Assembly: GCF_030696665.1 (NCBI RefSeq)
Contig: NZ_JAUYRV010000039.1
Location: 62,001 to 126,000 of the forward strand
Reading direction: 5' to 3'
From: Novosphingobium sp.
GTDB lineage: Bacteria > Pseudomonadota > Alphaproteobacteria > Sphingomonadales > Sphingomonadaceae
DNA: 64,000 bases
Below the pieces are notes generated by a model. The model worked only from the letters and a program-made list of their open reading frames with translations. It had not been told where the DNA came from and did no database searches. Made by a program: the position numbers and the translations under genes. Of the stretch, positions 14,359 to 22,426 are shown piece after piece (position 1 is the stretch's first letter; each line of letters begins with the position of its first letter).

Positions 14359-17079
14359 ATGATCGCTTCGCAGCACCGATTCCACGCAAGTACAACGCAG
14401 GATGTTCTGCAGGCGCTTGATGCTGCGCCCGGTGGACTGGACGAAGCAACTGCCGCGGAGCGACTGCACAAGTTCGGGGCCAACAGCCTGCCGCAGGCGC
14501 GGCAGCGCAACGCGCTCGTGCGTTTCGTGCAGCACTTTCACAACATCCTGATCTACGTTCTCATGGCTTCGGCGCTGACCACGGCAATGCTTGGGCACTG
14601 GATCGATACCGGGGTAATTCTGGCCGTGGTGATCGCCAACGCGGTGATCGGTTTCATCCAGGAAGGTCGGGCCGAAAATGCGATGGCGGCAATTCGTGGT
14701 ATGCTGGCTCCTCATACTGCTGTGCTCAGAGAAGGGGCGCGTCGAACCATCGCGGCAACAGACCTGGTGCCCGGCGACATTGTGCTGCTGGAAGCAGGGG
14801 ACAAGGTTCCTGCCGACTTGCGGCTGATTGAAGCGCGCGCGCTGCGAATTGAAGAGGCGATCTTGACGGGCGAGTCCGTCCCCACGGACAAGGACACGCC
14901 TCCGGTGGCAAGCGATGCAGCACTCGGCGATCGGTCCTCCATGGCCTTCAGCGGCACACTGGTGGTGGCAGGAACGGCCAAGGGTGTGGTCGTTGCCACG
15001 GGATCGCAAAGCGAAATCGGGCAGATCAGCGGCATGCTGGCACGGGTCGAGACGCTGACCACGCCGCTGGTGCGGCAAATGGACATGTTTGCCCGCTGGC
15101 TGACCGCCTTCATTCTTGCAGTCGGAGCAGGGCTGCTGGTGTTTGGCGTATTCGTGCGGCAGATGCCCTTTGCCGAAATATTCATGATCGTTGTAGGCCT
15201 ATCGGTCGCGGCAATTCCGGAAGGCTTGCCTGCGGTGCTGACAATCACGCTGGCCGTGGGCGTGCAGGCCATGGCGCGTCGCAATGCGATCGTGCGGCGC
15301 TTGCCCGCAATCGAAACGCTGGGGTCCGTTTCTGTCATCTGCACCGACAAGACCGGTACGCTGACGCGCAACGAGATGGTTGTGGGATCGCTGGCTACCG
15401 GAGCCGGACACTTCAGTGTGAATGGTCAAGGCTATGCCCCCACCGGGGCCGTTCGGTTGAATGGGGCTGAAGATCGTTCAGCGCGCTACCCGGTTCTGAC
15501 CGAATTCGCGCTTTGCGCCAGACTTTGCAACGATGCCGCACTGGTGCGCAGGGGTGATACCTGGTCCGCCGAGGGCGACCCGATGGAAGGTGCGCTGCTG
15601 GCGCTGGCGGGCAAGATCGAGGCAGAGGAGTGTGACGATGCGCCGGTCTTTACCCGCATCGATACGATCCCGTTCGATGCCGTGTGGCGCTATATGGCGG
15701 TGTTAAGCCATGACCCTGCAGGCAGGGCTTTGGTTCACGTAAAAGGCGCGCCCGAAGCTGTGTTGCCCATGTGTGCAGACCAGTTCACACATGGCCTCGG
15801 AACCGCTCCGCTCGACACCCCATATTGGCAGGCCAAGATTGAGCACATGGCGTCGCAAGGGCAGCGGGTTATCGCGCTTGCGATGCGGGCCGTTCCGCAG
15901 CAGCAAACCGTTCTTGGCGCGAAGGATCTTGACTGCACGCTGACGCTGATCGGCCTTGTCGGACTGATCGATCCGCCACGCACCGAAGCGATAGCGGCCG
16001 TAGCCGAATGCCACCGTGCCGGGATCTCGGTTAAGATGATCACCGGCGATCACGGTGCCACCGCCCGCGCTGTTGCCGCTATGATCGGGCTGCGCAACAC
16101 CGATGATGTGTTGACCGGCGCTGATATTGCCGGACTTTCCGATGCTGACCTTGCACTGGCGGCAATGCGGGTTGATGTCTTTGCGCGCACATCGCCTGCT
16201 GACAAGTTGCGCCTGGTGACCGCCTTGCAATCGCGCGGATTGGTGGTGGCGATGACGGGCGACGGGGTGAATGATGCTCCGGCGCTCAAGCGTGCCGATG
16301 CCGGGACAGCCATGGGCATCAAAGGCAGCGAAGCCGCCAAGGAAGCGGCAGAACTCGTGCTGGCAGACGACAATTTTGCCTCGATTGCAGCAGCCGTTCG
16401 CGAGGGGCGCACTGTCTACGACAATATCAAGAAGGTCATCAGCTGGACTTTGCCGACCAATGCAGGTGAGGCACTGACCGTCATGGTTGCGCTGCTGGCG
16501 GGTATGACCCTGCCAGTCAGCGCGGTGCAGATCCTTTGGATCAACCTTATCACCGCAACCACGTTGGGCATCGCACTGGCCTTCGAGCCGAGCGAGAGGG
16601 GCACGATGCAGCGTCCGCCACGCCCGCGTGATGCACCGCTGCTCAGCCGGGAACTGGTGTGGCACATCCTGCTGGTATCGCTGCTGTTTGTGGCATTCGT
16701 GTTCGGCATCTTCGCCTATGCCCGGGCACAGGGCTATTCCGTAGCTCTGGCGCAGACTATGGCAGTAAACATGCTGGTGGTTCTCGAAATCTTCCACCTG
16801 TTCTTCATCCGCAATATCTACGGTACGTCGCTGACGTGGAAGGCTGTGCGTGCCACACCTGCGGTGTGGTTGTCCGTAATGGTCGTGACCGTTGGGCAAT
16901 TCGCCATCACCTATGTACCGGTTTTGCAGAAGGTGTTCGGGACGGAGGCTGTGTCTCTGGCTGATGGTGTGCTGATCGTGGCGGCAGGGGCTGCGTTCTT
17001 CGCGTTGGTCGAAATCGAAAAGCAGATGCGCCTTGCATTTCGGCAAGGTCCGACGCGGCAATCTGAGCTGCTTGGATGA
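14359..17079 (+). CDS. P2-type cation-transporting ATPase
   Basis: This is 906 residues from ATG 14359; a TTG two codons earlier is the alternative. Features in order: an N-terminal cation-ATPase domain; TGESVPTDK of the actuator domain; the ion-site helix with AAIPEGLPAVLT; the phosphorylation site DKTGTLT (Asp at about residue 330); a nucleotide-binding domain with KGAPEAVL; the hinge MTGDGVNDAPALK; and six C-terminal helices. The PEGLP motif places it with the P2 (calcium, sodium or potassium type) pumps rather than the heavy-metal P1B pumps. The ion cannot be decided by eye. It lies between a usp and an alcohol dehydrogenase gene, a combination common in oxygen-limitation regions. Confidence 0.93.
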   Translation: MIASQHRFHASTTQDVLQALDAAPGGLDEATAAERLHKFGANSLPQARQRNALVRFVQHFHNILIYVLMASALTTAMLGHWIDTGVILAVVIANAVIGFIQEGRAENAMAAIRGMLAPHTAVLREGARRTIAATDLVPGDIVLLEAGDKVPADLRLIEARALRIEEAILTGESVPTDKDTPPVASDAALGDRSSMAFSGTLVVAGTAKGVVVATGSQSEIGQISGMLARVETLTTPLVRQMDMFARWLTAFILAVGAGLLVFGVFVRQMPFAEIFMIVVGLSVAAIPEGLPAVLTITLAVGVQAMARRNAIVRRLPAIETLGSVSVICTDKTGTLTRNEMVVGSLATGAGHFSVNGQGYAPTGAVRLNGAEDRSARYPVLTEFALCARLCNDAALVRRGDTWSAEGDPMEGALLALAGKIEAEECDDAPVFTRIDTIPFDAVWRYMAVLSHDPAGRALVHVKGAPEAVLPMCADQFTHGLGTAPLDTPYWQAKIEHMASQGQRVIALAMRAVPQQQTVLGAKDLDCTLTLIGLVGLIDPPRTEAIAAVAECHRAGISVKMITGDHGATARAVAAMIGLRNTDDVLTGADIAGLSDADLALAAMRVDVFARTSPADKLRLVTALQSRGLVVAMTGDGVNDAPALKRADAGTAMGIKGSEAAKEAAELVLADDNFASIAAAVREGRTVYDNIKKVISWTLPTNAGEALTVMVALLAGMTLPVSAVQILWINLITATTLGIALAFEPSERGTMQRPPRPRDAPLLSRELVWHILLVSLLFVAFVFGIFAYARAQGYSVALAQTMAVNMLVVLEIFHLFFIRNIYGTSLTWKAVRATPAVWLSVMVVTVGQFAITYVPVLQKVFGTEAVSLADGVLIVAAGAAFFALVEIEKQMRLAFRQGPTRQSELLG

Positions 17080-17119
17080 CTGCCCGCCCAATTGCGGGAT
17101 CGACACAAGGACCTGACCT

Positions 17120-18193
17120 ATGGCAAAAATGAAAGCTGCAATTTTCGTCGAGCCGGGGCGCATTGTCCTTGACGAAAAACCGATCCCTGATGTCGGCCCA
17201 CTTGATGCGCTGGTGCGGATAACGACGACGACGATCTGCGGAACCGATGTCCACATCCTGAAAGGGGAATATCAGGTTGAGAGAGGGCTAACCATCGGAC
17301 ATGAGCCAGTGGGCATAATTGAGAAGCTGGGTTCGGCGGTGCAGGGCCTCGCCGAAGGTCAGCGAGTCGTGGCAGGAGCCATCTGCACGTCAGGGCACAG
17401 TCATGCCGCTTTGTGCGGATGCCATGCGCAGGACGGACCCGGCACGCCGCACGGATGGAAGCCGCTAGGCGGGTGGAAGTTTGGCAACACGATTGACGGA
17501 TCGCAGGCAGAATACCTTCTTGTTCCTGATGCTATGGCCAATCTTGCCCTCGTTCCAGAAGGTCTGACCGACGAACAGGTTCTGATGTGTCCCGACATCA
17601 TGTCGACCGGTTTCTCCGGCGCAGAAAGCGGCAAAATCCAGATTGGCGATACAGTGGTTGTCTTTGCGCAAGGCCCGATTGGTCTTTGTGCCACGGCGGG
17701 CGCGCGTATGATGGGAGCAACGACGATCATCGCAGTCGACAGTGTGCCCGCGCGGATGGAGATGGCGAGGCGCATGGGCGCCGATCATGTGATCGATTTC
17801 AACACACACGATCCCATTGCGGAAATCATGCGTTTGACCAAAGGACGCGGCGTCGACGTTGCGATCGAGGCGCTGGGACGGCAATCGACGTTCGAAGGTG
17901 CACTGCGTGTCCTGCGTCCGGGCGGCACGCTCTCTTCGCTCGGCGTCTATTCAGAAGACTTGAAGATTCCGCTGGATGCCTTTCTGGCAGGCCTTGGTGA
18001 TCACACCATCCGCACCACGCTCTGTCCCGGCGGCAAAGAGCGAATGCGCCGCCTGATGGATGTGATCGCCTCGGGGCGTATCGACACCCGCCCGCTGGTC
18101 ACGCACCGCTTCTCGCTGGATCAGATCGAGGCAGCTTATGACCTGTTTGCCAACCAACGCGATGGTGTGCTGAAAATCGCCATAACTCCGTGA
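17120..18193 (+). CDS. zinc-dependent alcohol dehydrogenase with an abnormal structural-zinc loop
   Basis: This is 357 residues of the medium-chain dehydrogenase family, isopropanol-dehydrogenase-like. The catalytic zinc ligands are in place (C40, H61, E62), and the middle of the protein (LMCPDIMSTGFSGAESG) and the cofactor fold are well conserved. The structural-zinc lobe is not. Residues 87-112 read AICTSGHSHAALCGCHAQDG and onwards, where relatives have four regularly spaced Cys. The disturbed stretch could come from two compensating frameshifts, after which the frame and similarity resume (KPLGGWKFGNTIDG). The enzyme probably reduces or oxidises small alcohols or ketones with NAD(P). It starts 40 bases after the ATPase gene, probably in the same operon. 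Confidence 0.88.
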   Translation: MAKMKAAIFVEPGRIVLDEKPIPDVGPLDALVRITTTTICGTDVHILKGEYQVERGLTIGHEPVGIIEKLGSAVQGLAEGQRVVAGAICTSGHSHAALCGCHAQDGPGTPHGWKPLGGWKFGNTIDGSQAEYLLVPDAMANLALVPEGLTDEQVLMCPDIMSTGFSGAESGKIQIGDTVVVFAQGPIGLCATAGARMMGATTIIAVDSVPARMEMARRMGADHVIDFNTHDPIAEIMRLTKGRGVDVAIEALGRQSTFEGALRVLRPGGTLSSLGVYSEDLKIPLDAFLAGLGDHTIRTTLCPGGKERMRRLMDVIASGRIDTRPLVTHRFSLDQIEAAYDLFANQRDGVLKIAITP

Positions 18194-18209
18194 GTTCGTG
18201 ACGGGCAGC

Positions 18210-18500
18210 TTAGCGGAGTGAATTGGCGAGCTCGTCCCGGAATTTCGGGTGTGCCAGCCCGATCAGCGCATCAGCGCGCTGATGGACGGACTTTCCGCGC
18301 AAATCAGCCCAGCCATGTTCGGTCACGACCATATGTGTATCATTGCGAGGCGTGGTGACAGGACCATCGTGCATGGGGACGATTCGCGATACTGTGCCAT
18401 CGCAAGCTGTCGACTGACAGGCCATGATCGACTTGCCGCCGCGCGAGGCAGATGCGCCGCGCACAAAATCAAGTTGGCCACCTCAACCGCTATATTGCCG
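18210..18500 (-). pseudogene. acetyl-CoA hydrolase/transferase family, 3' fragment
   Basis: The minus-strand reading RQYSG-stop-GGQLDFVRGASAS, then GGKSIMACQSTA, SRIVP, VTTPRNDTHMVVTEHGWADL and RGKSVHQRADALIGLAHP is the C-terminal third of an acetyl-CoA hydrolase / 4-hydroxybutyrate CoA-transferase. An in-frame TGA (18483-18485) interrupts the conserved SG-x-GGQ segment, and everything upstream is gone. The frame ends at TAA 18210, just after the adh gene, convergent with it. Confidence 0.7.
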
Positions 18501-18556
18501 CCCAAGCAAATGTTCCGAATTGCAGGCGCCACCCAGATCGATCTGCAAGGTGCCGT

Positions 18557-18718
18557 TCCCAATGCCATCGACAAGCCAAATGCAGCAGTAAGTGCGGAAA
18601 CGCCGACAACCGCAAGCAGAACCGCGGCGGTGAACATCTCGGCATTGCGCGTGGCTGCAACTTGTCGCAACGCAGGGCGCAGCACGACCCTGCCGATGCC
18701 ATAGATCAGGCAGATATA
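18557..18718 (-). pseudogene. KefB/CPA2-type potassium-proton antiporter, internal fragment
   Basis: About 54 codons read YICLIYGIGRVVLRPALRQV and then ATRNAEMFTAAVLLAVVGVS up to LSMALG. This corresponds to the mid-membrane region of KefB/KefC-like antiporters (family pattern GRxVLRPLFRxVA…FTAAALLVVxG…GLSMALGAFLAG). The frame is closed by a TGA just upstream and loses similarity after MALG. It is joined to the acetyl-CoA-transferase relic by deletion. Confidence 0.6.
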
Positions 18719-18875
18719 TCAGGCTCGCCGCCTAACCCACGCCATTCAATTAGCGGTCCACCAGCGGGTAAGACCAAATCGGGGCCTGATCAGACGGCAG
18801 TCATTTTCGTGGCCTCGCTTGGCAAGTTTCCCCACAACCTTTCAGCGCGGACGTGAGGGCATAACGTTGTCCATG

Positions 18876-19691
18876 CTATCCTTCCTCTGACACCTCAAGG
18901 AACAGTCGGACGAGTTCGGTATTGATATAGTAGTTATGCTTGCCGGCGCGCTGCTTCACCACGAACCCATGCTCCGTTAGTGTATCCAGGTATTTTGCTG
19001 CGGTCTGACGGGCCTTCAGCCCCAGATCGCGCTGGACGTATTCGATGCGTGTGTAAGGATGCCGGAACAGATTGTTGAGAAGCTCCTGACTGTAGAGCCG
19101 GGGTAATTCGGCACGCATCCTGTGCTTTGCTCGAGCCATCTGGTCACGGATACCTTCGACGATGCGCAGCGTGTTTACCGCTGTTTCAGCTACGCCCTCA
19201 AGCATGTAGATGACCCAATCCTGCCATGCTCCGTGCACCCCGCCGCTGTCACGCACAGCCTGGAGCAGGCGACAATAATCGGCCTTATGTCTCGTGACAT
19301 GTCGGGCAAGGTAAAGCACCGGGATGTCCAGCAAACCGGTACGCGTCAGATAAAGCACATTGAGAATGCGGCCGATGCGACCATTTCCGTCTGGAAACGG
19401 GTGTATGCTTTCGAACTGGTGATGGATCAGAGCCATCTTGATCAAGGGGTCAAGATCACTGACCGTGTCGTCGTTCACGAACCGCTCGAGAGCGGTCATC
19501 TGCGCAACAATGTCTCGAGCGTCCTGCGGCGGAACATACACGATTGATCCCGTCCGATCATGTTTGAGGGCGGTACCTGGCGTCACGCGAAACCCATCTT
19601 CGCGTCCCTTCAGGAGCCTGAACATGTCGATGAGCACGGAATTGGGTATCAGGCCATCGGTTTCCTGTATCCGCGCATAACCACCCATCAT
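18876..19691 (-). CDS. Fic domain protein lacking its N-terminal region
   Basis: This is 271 residues. The catalytic motif HPFPDGNGRIGR is complete at residues 97-108 (His97 as base, GNGR for nucleotide phosphate), so AMP transfer to target hydroxyls is chemically possible. The C-terminal 70 residues form a winged helix (YVQRDLGLKARQTAAKYLDT). Relatives of this type are about 370 residues and begin with an extra domain holding the inhibitory helix ([ST]xxxE[GN]). Here the frame is closed by a TGA right before the two start codons at 19686-19691, and no such motif is visible in the remaining chain. Either it is a 5'-truncated relic or a Fic enzyme without its built-in brake. Confidence 0.75.
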   Translation of the reverse strand: MMGGYARIQETDGLIPNSVLIDMFRLLKGREDGFRVTPGTALKHDRTGSIVYVPPQDARDIVAQMTALERFVNDDTVSDLDPLIKMALIHHQFESIHPFPDGNGRIGRILNVLYLTRTGLLDIPVLYLARHVTRHKADYCRLLQAVRDSGGVHGAWQDWVIYMLEGVAETAVNTLRIVEGIRDQMARAKHRMRAELPRLYSQELLNNLFRHPYTRIEYVQRDLGLKARQTAAKYLDTLTEHGFVVKQRAGKHNYYINTELVRLFLEVSEEG

Positions 19692-20236
19692 CGGTCAGAA
19701 TCTGGGGTGATGCACGCTCTCGAAAGCGGCATGGCGGCTTCAGGCGGAACCAGACGTTCAATTTGGCGGTCGTGGACAACCGGGTCTGGTCGGCACGTGA
19801 CTCATAGGAATTTACCGATTGGGCCGACAGGCGTTCTTCGGATGGCCAATCATGGTCATCTCAGCACTCGCCAATACGCCCGACTTGTAGACGAACAAAG
19901 GCGTCGATCATCTACCGGGCAACTGGCAACCGGCGCGCTGTCCAGATTCTCCTCGGCCACAGCAAGATCGAGAATACGGTGCGCTATCTCGGGATAGATG
20001 TGGAGGACGCGCTCGCCCTTGCCGAGAACACTGAAATTTGAGCTCCTCGGCTCCTCGTCGCCGGCGAGGAGCCGAACTCGGGCCCTTGGGACTAAGCCTT
20101 CGTTCGCGACCTCTACCGGGAACGGCCGGGTGCACTGAAACCTTTCATTCCTAAAACAGCCGATGTGGCTGCGACGGGGACCGGATTTGAGCTACTTGCT
20201 CACTGACCACGTAAACTTCGCTTGAATCGCGAAACA
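19692..20236. other. non-coding stretch with an integrase relic and a strong hairpin
   Basis: The left part (19692-19800) shows no homology I can name and may be decayed fic or integrase sequence. The integrase relic occupies about 19800-20041. A perfect 10-base hairpin (CGGCTCCTCG 20048-20057, CGAGGAGCCG 20065-20074) follows its stop without a T-run. The rest, to the regulator gene, shows nothing. Confidence 0.45.
19800..20041 (+). pseudogene. tyrosine recombinase (phage-type integrase), C-terminal relic
   Basis: Two frames carry parts of one integrase end. From 19851 one frame reads HGHLSTRQYARLVDE. After a deletion and frame change, another reads RRTKASIIYRATGNRRAVQ, then ILLGHSKIENTVRYLGIDVE and DALALAENTEI to TGA 20039-20041. 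The second part contains the conserved LGH-x(9)-Y block with the expected nucleophile Tyr of tyrosine recombinases. The rest of the gene is absent. It marks a former mobile element inside the island. Confidence 0.75.
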
Positions 20237-20887
20237 TCAAACCAGATCGAGCATCCTTGCTTTGATCGAAGCATCGGTGCGATTTGTTGCGCCCAAGTGA
20301 ACCAGCAGCTGGCTCAGGTGCGTTTTCACTGTTGATGGCGCGAGATTGAGGGTGCGGGCGATCTCCTTGTTCGATAGGCCCTGCGCCATCAGGCGCAGCA
20401 CTTGCATCTGGCGTTCGGTCAGGCTTTCAGCGAGGCGGGCAACGTCATCGCGGACGGCGGTGACCGAACCGTCTTCGATGCGGGCCGAGGCAATCTCAGC
20501 AAGGCGCGGCGGTAGGTAACGGCCTCCGGCGAGGATCAGACGCATGGCTGCCTCAATGATTGCCCCGCTCGCGGTCTTGGGCGCAAACCCAGCAACACCT
20601 CGGTCGAGCAGGTCGAGCAATAATGCGTCGTCTTCGGTCCCGGTTACAACCAACAGCGGCGAGTTCGGTGCAGCGCGGATAATGCCGTCGATACCTGCCA
20701 GCGGACCGCTGCCCGGCATGATCAGGTCGCAAACGATCAGGTCATAGCACATCTCGATCGCCATGGCCCAAGCGCTGGGAAAGTCGCCTGCGCGATCAAC
20801 CTTTGCATCGGGCCAACCCATGCGAACGGTTCCGGCCAGTGCTTCGCGGACCAATGCGTGATCGTCGCAAATCAGGCAGGATTTCAT
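20237..20887 (-). CDS. NarL/FixJ (LuxR-type) response regulator
   Basis: This is 216 residues. The receiver domain has the acidic pair D8/D9, the likely phosphorylated D54 (IVCDLIMPG) and the Thr/Lys pair (VTGT, PKTA). A LuxR helix-turn-helix follows at about 152-212 (LTERQMQVLRLMAQGLSNKE, TVKTHL). It is the output partner of the sensor kinase immediately upstream, whose stop its start overlaps by four bases (20884-20887). Likely target: the divergent autotransporter gene and its own operon, through the CCCCCAT repeats at 22302-22361. That link is an inference. Confidence 0.92.
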   Translation of the reverse strand: MKSCLICDDHALVREALAGTVRMGWPDAKVDRAGDFPSAWAMAIEMCYDLIVCDLIMPGSGPLAGIDGIIRAAPNSPLLVVTGTEDDALLLDLLDRGVAGFAPKTASGAIIEAAMRLILAGGRYLPPRLAEIASARIEDGSVTAVRDDVARLAESLTERQMQVLRLMAQGLSNKEIARTLNLAPSTVKTHLSQLLVHLGATNRTDASIKARMLDLV

Positions 20888-22251
20888 GATGTCTCCTCCT
20901 TGGCGTGGTGAGCCGCCGGAAAATCGAGGTAGAATGCCGAGCCGCGTAACCAGCGTAGATCGAGCCCTGCTGTGCCATGCATCAGCGCCACAATCCGCCG
21001 CACCGATGACAGCCCGAGACCGAACCCGCTTTTGACCGCAGCACGAGAGTCCGAGCCGCGATAGTAATCGTCGAATATCCGCCCCGCATCGACGCGTGCG
21101 ATGCCGGTGCCATCATCAATCACCCAGATGCGGACGCGGTCGCCATCTTTACGAGCACCCATGAGGATCCGCTTGCCCCCGCTGTGTTCAATGGCGTTGC
21201 TTACGAGGTTGCCCAGCGCACGCTCGAACAATACCTTGTCGAGCCGCAAACGCGTATGTGACCTGACCAGCCGAATTTCGATCCCTGCAGCGCTTGCCGC
21301 AGGTTCGAACTGCGCCGCGATCCGCGCCATTGCCGGGCCTATCGCAAAACGCGCAAAATGCGGGTCGACGGCATCGGCTTCCAGCCGCAAATGGTTGAGC
21401 ATGTGCGATAGCAACTGGTCAGCCGAGGCAAATGCCCTTCGCACGCCGTCAGCCGCTCGGCTGCGCTGGTCAGGGTCGGGCGCGCGCAGCGTCTGGTCAA
21501 AGAATAGGCTGGCTGCCTGCAACGGCTGGCCCAGATCGTGCGAAGCAGCAGCAATGAACCGGGTTTTGGCGTCGCGTTCCTCGGCAACATCGGCAAGCGC
21601 CGCTGCAAGCCGCCTCGCTGCTTCTTCGCTTTCAAGGCGCGCAGCCACCGTCTCGGCGAGCGGCTTGCTTACGATATCGCAGAACAAGAAATACAGCACC
21701 CCTAATCCAACGATACCGATTGCAAAGATCCCGCCAAGATTGCCGCCCGATGTGATGAACCAGAGCGCCAGCGGGACAGTGGCAAGGATCACGCCCACCC
21801 TGTTGGCGAGGACATTTTCGGGGCTGCAGATAATCTGCGCCGAAGAGCAACTCATGAACATGCCGCCAAGCAAGAACTGAATTGTGACGGGGCAGTGCCG
21901 GAACAAAAACCACGTCGCCCAAATCGTGGGAATGTGCGATAGGATAATGATAACCCGCGCGGCGGCACCCCATACTCGTACGCTTTCCTCAGGCCCCGGT
22001 TGCCGAAAGACCATGGTCAGTACAACGCCGAGCCAGGCTACCAAAAACACACTGGTGAAAGCCACCCAGGCCGACATGCGCACATCAGTCGCGTAAGGAT
22101 GGATCAGCCACCAAACGACAATGGCAAAGACGCTATATGTTAGCCACGTTGCTGCCCCTGCCAGGATAAGCGGACGCAGCGGATGGCGCACAGCATAGTC
22201 TGCTGCATCCACTAAAGGCACGTCTGCCCCGGTTAAAGTGCTCCCGTTCAT
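20884..22251 (-). CDS. membrane sensor histidine kinase
   Basis: This is 455 residues. The N-terminal 195 residues form about six membrane helices with no large periplasmic loop, so the signal is probably sensed in or at the membrane. The phospho-acceptor His238 lies in AAASHDLGQPLQA, the H-box of hybrid-like kinases that pair with NarL-type regulators. The ATP-binding domain shows the N-box (ALGNLVSNAIEHS), G1 (VIDDGTGIA) and G2 (FGLGLSSV). The response regulator gene overlaps its end by four bases. The gene is divergent from the autotransporter gene, with 175 bases between starts. The stimulus is unknown. Confidence 0.9.
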   Translation of the reverse strand: MNGSTLTGADVPLVDAADYAVRHPLRPLILAGAATWLTYSVFAIVVWWLIHPYATDVRMSAWVAFTSVFLVAWLGVVLTMVFRQPGPEESVRVWGAAARVIIILSHIPTIWATWFLFRHCPVTIQFLLGGMFMSCSSAQIICSPENVLANRVGVILATVPLALWFITSGGNLGGIFAIGIVGLGVLYFLFCDIVSKPLAETVAARLESEEAARRLAAALADVAEERDAKTRFIAAASHDLGQPLQAASLFFDQTLRAPDPDQRSRAADGVRRAFASADQLLSHMLNHLRLEADAVDPHFARFAIGPAMARIAAQFEPAASAAGIEIRLVRSHTRLRLDKVLFERALGNLVSNAIEHSGGKRILMGARKDGDRVRIWVIDDGTGIARVDAGRIFDDYYRGSDSRAAVKSGFGLGLSSVRRIVALMHGTAGLDLRWLRGSAFYLDFPAAHHAKEETS

Positions 22252-22301
22252 TGCGGTTGCGAAACTGCGCCCGCCGCTGCCTTACGTCAACGATTGCCAT
22301 G

Positions 22302-22361
22302 GCTTCCCCCATTTGGGGGAAGCAAACACCGTCTGCCTCCCCCATCTGGCTCCCCCATCTG
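22302..22361. promoter_or_regulatory. candidate operator: CCCCCAT palindrome plus two direct repeats
   Basis: A perfect palindromic block, GCTTCCCCC-ATTT-GGGGGAAGC (22302-22323), is followed by two further CCCCCATCTG copies at 22339-22348 and 22352-22361. The three CCCCCAT units begin 33 and 13 bases apart. They lie between the divergent kinase and autotransporter genes, where a response-regulator site would be expected. Assignment to this regulator is unproven. The palindrome could also form an RNA hairpin. Confidence 0.5.
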
Positions 22362-22426
22362 ACCGATGGCGGACCGCACATCAGGGCTGTTAGCCCCTTT
22401 GCAAAGGAACAACCGGGGAAACGACG

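Larger units (their letters stand above)
18194..18875. other. gene graveyard between adh and fic
   Basis: No intact gene lies here. Two minus-strand fragments of unrelated genes occupy most of it: the end of an acetyl-CoA hydrolase/transferase gene and a piece of a KefB-type antiporter gene. They are listed separately. Bases 18720-18875 hold nothing recognised. Confidence 0.6.

Noticed and set aside
13738..17256. Long minus-strand frames opposite the usp and ATPase genes
   Set aside because: They are antisense shadows. The plus strand carries clear Usp and P-type ATPase motifs, and the antisense translations are rich in His, Arg and Gln with no domains.
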